Assembly (NCBI GenBank): GCA_030066475.1
Contig: JASJBO010000084.1
Location: 1 to 31,466 of the forward strand
DNA from: Myxococcota bacterium
GTDB taxonomy: Bacteria > Myxococcota_A > UBA9160 > PR03
Length of the DNA: 31,466 nucleotides
Direction: 5' to 3'
Shown: positions 26,449-31,466 of the stretch, piece by piece
Position numbering within the stretch: the stretch's first letter is position 1
How the letters are laid out: every line of letters starts with the position of its first letter
Notes under the pieces: generated by a model
Databases searched by the model: none
What the model was told of the DNA's origin: nothing
Seen by the model: only the letters and a program-made list of their open reading frames with translations
Translations under genes and position numbers: made by a program

Positions 26449-27822
26449 CTACGCCGCGCGCTTGAGCAGCTCCTCCATGCCTTCCTCGATCCCGTGGCAG
26501 AGCACGGAGATGTCGGCGGCGGTGTCGTAGTCGCCGGTGACGCCGAAGTTGAGCTCGCCGGCGTAGCTGAAGATCGCCACACCGATCCGCACCGAGCCGG
26601 CCAGCGGCACGTAGGGCATCGCGTGCAGCATGCGGCGCCCGGCCGCGTACATGGGCTTCGGGGGACCCGGCACGTTGGTGGTGACGGTCTGGATGTTGCT
26701 CTGGTTGACCCGGGCGAACACGCGGCCGCCCAGGGCGAGCAGCAGCGGGGGCGCGAAGCCGGAGAGCGAGGTGAGCGCCTCGGCCGCCACCGCCTGCTTC
26801 TTGTCCTTCAGCTCGTCCATCTGCTCGCGGATCGCGGCGAGCCGCTTGACGGGGTCGTCGATGCCCACCGGAAGCTCGGCGAACATCGCCGAGACGCGGT
26901 TGTCGTAGACGCCGCGCTCCTCCTCGCGGCGCACCGAGACGGGCACGAGCGTGCGGACCACCTGGCCCTCGACCTCCTGCTTGCGCGACAGCAGCAGCTC
27001 GCGGAAGCCCTTGGTGATCGCGGTGAGCACCACGTCGTTCACGGTGCCGCCGAACGCGCCGCGCACCTGCTTGACCTGGTCGAGCGTGGTGCGCGCCCAG
27101 TCCCAGCGCCGGTGCGGACCGATCGGCCCGTTGAGCCCCACGTCGACGGCCGAGGCCAGGTTGCGCAGGCTGCCGGCGCTGGTGGCGAGCTCGCGGGCGC
27201 GGGCGTAGAGCCGACCCGGCCCGCGCAGGGCCGAGCGCACCGAGCGGACCACCTCCGCGGGACTGGTCAGCCGCTCGCGCAGCGCCTCGGTCACCAGCTC
27301 GAGGTCGGTCGGCAGCGCCTCGGGCTCCCAGTCGGGCGGCGGCTCGCGCACCGGGTCGGGCCCCTCGTCCATCATCACGGTGAGCAGGTCGGTGGCCGAG
27401 ACGCCGTCCACCATGCAGTGGTGCGTCTTCGAGAGCAGCGCCCAGCGTCCATCCTCGAGACCTTCGGCGATCCACATCTCCCAGAGCGGCTTGGCGCGGT
27501 CGAGCTGCTGCGCCATGACGCGGCCGACGAGGTTGCGCAGCTCCTGCTCGCTGCCCGGACCCGGGAGCGCGGTGTGGCGCAGGTGGTAGCCGAGGTTGAA
27601 GTGGGGGTCGTCGACCCAGACCGGGCGCTCGAGCTCGAGCGGCACGAAGCGCACCACCTGCCGGTAGCGCGGCACCAGGTGCAGCTTCGCCGACACCATG
27701 TCGGCGAGCTCCGAGAGCGAGGGCGCCGGCCCCTCGAAGATCGCCACCGAGGCGATGTGCATGTGGTTGACGTCGTTCTCGACGTGCAGGAACGACGCGT
27801 CGAGGGGACTCATGCGATCCAT
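26449..27822 (-). CDS. Wax ester synthase/diacylglycerol acyltransferase (WS/DGAT)
   Basis: A 457-residue bacterial WS/DGAT family O-acyltransferase, which joins an acyl-CoA to a fatty alcohol or diacylglycerol to make storage lipid at the membrane. The catalytic HHxxxDG motif is intact as H134-H-C-M-V-D-G140, preceded by PLWEMWI (112-118). The C-terminal half has NVPGPPKPMYAAGRRM, typical of the family's second domain. The ATG at 27822 is chosen because GGAGG lies six bases upstream. It is divergent from the selenoprotein gene and probably co-transcribed with the photolyase gene. Confidence 0.92.
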   Translation of the reverse strand: MDRMSPLDASFLHVENDVNHMHIASVAIFEGPAPSLSELADMVSAKLHLVPRYRQVVRFVPLELERPVWVDDPHFNLGYHLRHTALPGPGSEQELRNLVGRVMAQQLDRAKPLWEMWIAEGLEDGRWALLSKTHHCMVDGVSATDLLTVMMDEGPDPVREPPPDWEPEALPTDLELVTEALRERLTSPAEVVRSVRSALRGPGRLYARARELATSAGSLRNLASAVDVGLNGPIGPHRRWDWARTTLDQVKQVRGAFGGTVNDVVLTAITKGFRELLLSRKQEVEGQVVRTLVPVSVRREEERGVYDNRVSAMFAELPVGIDDPVKRLAAIREQMDELKDKKQAVAAEALTSLSGFAPPLLLALGGRVFARVNQSNIQTVTTNVPGPPKPMYAAGRRMLHAMPYVPLAGSVRIGVAIFSYAGELNFGVTGDYDTAADISVLCHGIEEGMEELLKRAA

Positions 27823-27850
27823 CGCGAGCCTCCGGCCCAACCCCCGCGAG

Positions 27851-27903
27851 GCAGGGTATCACGGCGCAGCGCTGACGGCGGACGCGCGGGGCTGGTACCC
27901 TGC
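27851..27903. promoter_or_regulatory. Symmetric divergent promoter region
   Basis: GCAGGGTA (27851-27858) and TACCCTGC (27896-27903) form an 8-bp inverted repeat with a 37-base spacer between the divergent WS/DGAT and AhpD-like genes. Each arm read outward gives TACCCT, a TANNNT -10-like hexamer pointing at its own gene about 25 bases before the start codon. A CTGACG at 27872 is a weak rightward -35. Confidence 0.4.
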
Positions 27904-27925
27904 GGCACGGGACTGGAGGACGGCG

Positions 27926-29035
27926 ATGGCGGTTCCGATGGCGTACCGACTGGACGGCTCGGCGCTCCCGATCCCGGAGGCGCTCACCGCCGCCCTCGAC
28001 GGCGAGTGGTCGCGCTTCGGCCGGGCGGGCACCTGGTGGAGCGCCGCCGAGCGGATCGCGATCGTCAGCGAGGCGCGGGCGGCGCGCGCGTGCGCGCTCT
28101 GCGCCGAGCGCAAGACCGCGCTGTCGCCCTATGCGGTGCCGGGGGCGCACCCGGCGAACCCGGCGCTCGCGCCCGAGGTCGTCGATGCGGTCCACCGCAT
28201 CGTGACCGACCCGGGCCGGCTCTCCTCGAAGTGGTACCAGGAGCTGCTCGCCAGCGGTCTCGAGCCCGAGCAGGTGGTCGAGATCGCCGGCCTGATCGGC
28301 ATCCTCCGCATCGGCGACACGCTGGCGCACGCGTGCGGCTCCGAGCCCTCGCCGCTGCCGACGCCCGCGCCCGGCGAGCCGAGCCGCGAGCGCAGCGACG
28401 GCCTGCTGCTGCGAGGCGCCTGGGTCCCGATGGTGGACCCCGAGCAGGCGCAGGGCGCCGTGCGCATGATGTACGACATGGTGCAGCAGGCCGCCGGCTT
28501 CGTGTTCCACGTGGCCCGCGCGCTGACCGCGGTGCCGGCCGAGCTGATGGGGTTCTTCGGGGTCTTCCTGCCCAACTACAGCACGCACGGGGATCCGGAG
28601 CCGGGCGGACTGAGTCGCCCGCAGATGGAGCTGCTGGCCTCCTCGACGTCCTACGCCAACGATTGCTTCTACTGAATGAGCGCCCACACGGGTCTGCTCC
28701 GGGAGAGCAGCAGGAGCCAGGCGACCGGGCTCGACGTGCGCGTGGTGATCGGCGAGTCGGACGACGCCGACGGCGGGCTGCCCGACGGCGCCGCCCTGCG
28801 CCGCTTCGCGATGGCGGTGCTGGGCGACTCGGCGGACGAGCTGGCGGCGGCGCGGGCGGCGCTGGTCGACGCAGTGGGGCCCGAGCGCGCGGGCCAGGCG
28901 GCGCGAATCGTCGCGAGCTTCGACGGCATCAACCGCGTGGCCGACGCGACCGGCATCCGCCTGGACGCCGAGGTGGAGGCGAGCGCCGGTGACCTGATCG
29001 AGGAGCTGCGCTTCGCAGAGGTGCGGACCGACTGA
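27926..29035 (+). CDS. AhpD/CMD-family selenoprotein (in-frame TGA as Sec250)
   Basis: Read through the TGA at 28673-28675, this is one 369-residue protein. The second half carries the AhpD active-site geometry exactly: Glu235, Cys247, Sec250 and His254 (E-x11-C-F-Y-U-M-S-A-H), matching Glu118, Cys130, Cys133 and His137 of mycobacterial AhpD. Sec replaces the reactive cysteine. A first, partial motif C56-A-L-C59 suggests two tandem CMD units. The role would be thiol- or selenol-based peroxide reduction; the substrate is unknown. The frame stays open for 119 codons after the TGA with the same composition, a SECIS-like hairpin follows, and the ATG directly after the TGA has no ribosome site. 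The start at 27926 has GGAGGA five bases upstream. The alternative is a nonsense mutation. Confidence 0.82.
28694..28710 (+). promoter_or_regulatory. Putative bacterial SECIS hairpin
   Basis: CTGCTC and GAGCAG form a perfect 6-bp stem around the loop CGGGA. The loop starts 24 bases after the TGA and has G among its first two bases, in line with the usual form of bacterial SECIS elements (small hairpin shortly 3' of UGA, G at the loop start). It is coding at the same time. An alternative pairing GCTCC/GGAGC exists nearby. Confidence 0.6.
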
Positions 29036-29044
29036 TCTCGCGCT

Positions 29045-30534
29045 CTACAGGCGCCGCTTCAGCGCCTTGCAGAGCGTCTTGAGCACCTCGACCCGGGCGA
29101 AGCGCTTCTGGTTGGCCGCGATCAGATGCCAGGGCGCCGCGTCGGTGCTGGTCCGCGCGACCATGTCGTCGACGGCGGCGGTGTACGCGCCCCACTGCTG
29201 GCGGTTGCGGTAGTCCTCGTCGGTGATCTTGTGCTTCTTGTAGGCGGTCTGCTCGCGCGCCTGGAAGCGGGCGAGCTGCTCCTCGGGATCGATGTGGAGC
29301 CAGAACTTGAGCACCAGGCAGCCCGCGTCGGTCAGCTGCTCCTCGAAGTCGCGGATCTCGGTGTAGGCGCGCGACCACTCCGCCGGGCTGGCGAAGCCCT
29401 CGACCCGCTCGACCAGCACGCGGCCGTACCAGCTCCGATCGAAGATCCCGATGCACCCCGCCTCGGGGATCCGCCGCCAGAAGCGCCACAGGTAGTGATG
29501 GTTCCGCTCCTCGGGAGTCGGCGCCGCGATCGCGTGCACCACGTAGTGCCGCACGTTGAGGGCCGAGGTGACGCGCCGGATCACGCCGCCCTTGCCCGCC
29601 GCGTCCCAGCCCTCGAACACGAGCAGCGTCGGAACCTGGCGGGTGCGGGCCTCCAGCGACAGGCGGCCCAGCTCGCCCTGCCAGCGCGCCAGCTTCTGCT
29701 GGTAGTCCTTCTTCTCCAGGGCCTGGGACCCATCCACGCTGTCGAGCACACTGCGACGGCTGGCGTCGGGCACCGCGATCACCGCCGCCGCGTCGCTGGT
29801 CGCGGGCTCGGCCGCCGTCGCCGGCAGGGCGAGCCGCGCCCGGAGCGCCGAGCGCAGCGACTCGGCCACGGTGCGGTTGCGGTAGGACGTGTCGGTGCTC
29901 TCGACCACGTGCCAGGGGGCGGCGCGGCCGGTGTGCTCGATCGCGTGCTCGGCGATCGGCAGCGCCGCGTCCACCTGCTTGGCGAGCTCCCAGTCCCCCG
30001 CCGTCAGCCAGGTCATCTGCTCGCGGTACTTCGCCGCGCGCGCGAGCTCCTTCTCGCGCGCGGCGGCGGGCAGGTGCAGCAGAACTTGAGGAGCAGGGTG
30101 CCGTCCTCGACGAGCAGCCGTTCGAAGCGCTGGATCGCGCCGATCCGGCGCTCGAAGGCCGCCGCGTCGAGCGCGCCGAGCATCCGCTCCGCGATCGCTT
30201 CGGAGGTCCAGCCGTCGAGGAACAGGCCCGTGATCCCGCGTCCCGGCATGGCGTCCCAGTAGCGGGCGAACGGGGGGCGGCCCGACGCGCGCGCGCCCCC
30301 CACGTCGAACGCGGCCGCGCGGAGGTAGCGGCCGTCCATCCACTCGAACATGTCGTGGACCAGGCGCTGGCAGCCGATCCGGTGGTCGCCCTCGACCAGG
30401 ACCAGCACCTCGAAGGGAGCGCTGCGCAGGTCGTACTGCGCGTTGACCAGGTCGACCCGCAGCTCCGGCTGGGCCTCCTCCCAGTCGCGCTTGGACAGCT
30501 CGTGCCCCAGCTCCGCGGCCGCAAACAGACCCAT
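29045..30534 (-). pseudogene. pap: Polyphosphate:AMP phosphotransferase (two PPK2 domains), frameshifted
   Basis: Two reading frames together make one protein of about 500 residues. The upstream part (MGLFAAAELGHELSKRDWEE onward) is the N-terminal PPK2 domain, whose P-loop is degenerate (VEGDHRIGC). It runs to GTLLLKF and then leaves frame. The downstream part resumes as LHLPAAAREKELARAAKYRE and holds the intact catalytic domain with Walker A FEGWDAAGKGG and DRSWYGR. Adding one G on the minus strand near 30080 restores KFWLHLPAAAREKE. The enzyme would transfer phosphate from polyphosphate to AMP. One lost base in a GG pair may be a sequencing error or a real, recent inactivation. The start at 30534 fits the family N-terminus better than the ATG at 30546. 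Confidence 0.82.
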
Positions 30535-30539
30535 GCGCG

Positions 30540-30589
30540 CGAGCATACTCGAAGCCCGGCGCTCCCGGACGACATTTCGACTATGCTCG
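30540..30589. promoter_or_regulatory. Mirror-image promoter region between pap and arsR
   Basis: TTCGAGTATGCTCG on the minus strand (30540-30553) and TTCGACTATGCTCG on the plus strand (30576-30589) match at 13 of 14 positions and face outward. Each contains TATGCT, a -10-like hexamer, six or seven bases before the start codon of its gene, so both mRNAs may be leaderless. TTCGA-N6-TCGAA at 30576-30591 is a possible ArsR site on the arsR -10. Confidence 0.5.
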
Positions 30590-30593
30590 AAGC

Positions 30594-30920
30594 ATGAAGA
30601 CCGCGGAGGTGGTGGAGGCGCTCGGCGCGCTGGCCTCGGAGACGCGCCTCGAGGTGCTGCGGCTGCTGGTGCGCGCGGGCCCGGGCGGGCTCCCGGCCGG
30701 CGAGATCGCCCGCCGGCTGAAGGTCCCCGCCCCCACCCTCTCCTTCCACCTGCGCGCGCTCCACGCCACCCGGCTGGTGGGCTCGCGGCGCGAGGGACGC
30801 TCGGTGCTCTACTTCGTCGACTTCGAGGTGATGGGGGGCGTGGTGCGCTTCCTCACGGAGAACTGCTGCAGCGAGGGCCGCAGCCCGGCCCGGCGCCGGA
30901 CCGGCCGGGCGGGGGCTTGA
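30594..30920 (+). CDS. arsR: ArsR-family metalloid-responsive repressor
   Basis: A 108-residue winged-helix repressor. The DNA-binding helices are at about 34-62 (GEIARRLKVPAPTLSFHLRA), followed by the wing (VGSRREGRSVLYFVD). A vicinal cysteine pair, Cys91-Cys92, lies in FLTENCC, the As(III)-binding arrangement common in one branch of ArsR proteins. It ends in a short basic tail. It lacks a strong Shine-Dalgarno and is preceded by a -10-like TATGCT six bases before the ATG. It lies 56 bases ahead of the ArsI/CadI gene, with a palindromic operator between them. No arsenite pump is in the window; one could lie outside. Confidence 0.9.
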   Translation: MKTAEVVEALGALASETRLEVLRLLVRAGPGGLPAGEIARRLKVPAPTLSFHLRALHATRLVGSRREGRSVLYFVDFEVMGGVVRFLTENCCSEGRSPARRRTGRAGA

Positions 30921-30944
30921 TGATTTCGATATTTCCAATATATT
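30917..30944 (+). promoter_or_regulatory. Promoter of the ArsI/CadI gene
   Basis: TTGATG (30917-30922, overlapping the arsR stop) and TATATT (30939-30944) are spaced by 16 bases. The -10 lies inside the 22-bp palindrome. GGAGG precedes the ATG at 30977. Confidence 0.55.
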
Positions 30945-30951
30945 GGAAATA
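30930..30951. promoter_or_regulatory. Perfect 22-bp palindrome, likely ArsR operator
   Basis: The perfect palindrome has arms TATTTCCAATA and TATTGGAAATA with no spacer. It is strongly AT-rich in GC-rich surroundings and sits on the -10 of the downstream gene. ATTTCGA directly to its left (30923-30929) also occurs in the arsR promoter (30574-30580), which may be a shared half-site. Confidence 0.7.
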
Positions 30952-30976
30952 CTGAACCCCCCTCGGAGGACCCGCC

Positions 30977-31366
30977 ATGCGACTCCAGCTCGCCCTCAAC
31001 GTCCGCGACCTCGACGCCGCCGTCGCCTTCTACTCGAAGATGTTCGGAGTCGGCGTCCACAAGCGGAAGCCGGGCTACGCCAACTTCGCGATCGAGGAGC
31101 CCCCGCTCAAGCTCGTGCTGTTCGAGCTGCCCGACGCCCCCGAGCGCCTGAACCACCTGGGCGTCGAGGTCTTCGAGGACGAGGACGTGGAGGCCGCCAC
31201 CGAGCGACTCAAGGCCGCCGGCATGGCCGACCTGGTCGAGGACGAGACCACCTGCTGCTACGCCAAGGCCAGCAAGGTGTGGGCCGTCGAGCCCGACGGC
31301 ATGCGCTGGGAGTGGTACCGGGTGCTCGAGGACTCCGAGACCTTCTTCGCCGAGGGCAGGTCTTAG
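30977..31366 (+). CDS. arsI: ArsI/CadI-family VOC metalloenzyme
   Basis: A 129-residue single-unit-pair VOC (glyoxalase-fold) protein. Family marks are FYSKMFG, KRKPGYANFAIEEPPLKLVL, LNHLGVEV with His60, the paired Cys93-Cys94 in TTCCYAK, and Glu112 in RWEWYRVL. ArsI enzymes break the carbon-arsenic bond of trivalent organoarsenicals using Fe(II). The first metal ligand, His near the N-terminus of ArsI, is replaced by Gln4 (RLQLALNV) here, as in mycobacterial CadI as I recall it. The protein is therefore closer to CadI, and C-As lyase activity is not certain. It is short, without the Cys-rich tail of some members, and probably ArsR-controlled. Confidence 0.85.
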   Translation: MRLQLALNVRDLDAAVAFYSKMFGVGVHKRKPGYANFAIEEPPLKLVLFELPDAPERLNHLGVEVFEDEDVEAATERLKAAGMADLVEDETTCCYAKASKVWAVEPDGMRWEWYRVLEDSETFFAEGRS

Positions 31367-31369
31367 GGG

Positions 31370-31423
31370 ACTCCGCTCGCCTGCGGCTCGCTGCGCGCTT
31401 CGGCTTCGCCTCCGCTTGCGGCT
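31370..31423 (-). repeat. Dispersed intergenic repeat, copy 5 (sub-type B)
   Basis: Begins five bases after the ArsI/CadI stop codon and is nearly identical to the copy at 10-66, sharing CTCGCCTGCGGCTCGCTGCG and CGGCTTCGCCTCCGCTTGCG. The last 40 bases of the window beyond it show nothing I can assign. Confidence 0.75.
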
Positions 31424-31466
31424 TCCCCCTGCGAGCCAGCTCGATGCCGGCGCGAACGCGTCTTGG

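Noticed and set aside
28676..29035. Separate small gene starting at the ATG right after the TGA
   Set aside because: There is no ribosome binding site, spacing is zero, the frame is that of the upstream gene, and the AhpD motif is completed only across the TGA. The read-through model explains all of this.
30060..30110. Programmed ribosomal frameshift in the pap gene
   Set aside because: No slippery heptamer or downstream stimulator is apparent, and one added base in a GG pair restores the family sequence; a deletion or sequencing error is simpler.

Overview
The window is very GC-rich DNA with dense genes, many GTG and TTG starts, 4-base stop/start overlaps and several lipoproteins. Its gene families (DUF1329 lipoproteins, a wax-ester/TAG acyltransferase, an ACAD10/11-like dehydrogenase, thrombospondin type 3 and dockerin-like tails) suggest an uncultured Gram-negative bacterium of the old Deltaproteobacteria (Myxococcota or Binatota-like). 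That placement is inferred from gene content only. No rRNA, tRNA, CRISPR array, prophage or insertion sequence is visible, and no stretch over 300 bases lacks a gene.

Layout. Positions 1-6200 hold a HupE/UreJ-like membrane protein (minus strand), divergent from a large secreted beta-propeller-like protein with calcium-binding tail repeats, a membrane-anchored parvulin isomerase and a BamE-like lipoprotein. Positions 6320-8964 hold a TetR regulator divergent from a fumarylacetoacetate-hydrolase-family gene, with a 16-bp operator-like palindrome on the shared promoter, then an epoxide-hydrolase-like alpha/beta hydrolase. Positions 9139-12867 hold a DUF1329 lipoprotein fused to a C-terminal Hint (hedgehog/intein-type) domain, two small lipoproteins and an acyl-CoA dehydrogenase. 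Positions 12961-24890 are a minus-strand metal and ion transport block: csoR-copA (copper sensor and Cu(I) ATPase); a small Cys/His secreted protein, TolC-like channel, CusB-like adaptor and CusA pump; then trkA-trkH for potassium. Both copper promoters carry the same 17-bp operator between -35 and -10, so a CsoR regulon can be read from the DNA.

Positions 24984-29035 hold a photolyase and a WS/DGAT acyltransferase (minus strand), divergent from an AhpD/carboxymuconolactone-decarboxylase-family gene. That gene has an in-frame TGA exactly where AhpD has its reactive cysteine, followed by a SECIS-like hairpin. I read it as one 369-residue selenoprotein, not two genes. Positions 29045-31366 hold a polyphosphate:AMP phosphotransferase broken by one missing base, divergent from an arsR gene, then an ArsI/CadI-family gene behind a perfect 22-bp palindrome.

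Five copies of a GC-rich intergenic repeat sit at the 3' ends of genes across the window, in two sub-types and both orientations. The most notable items are the selenoprotein, the DUF1329-Hint fusion, the matched CsoR promoters and the repeat family.
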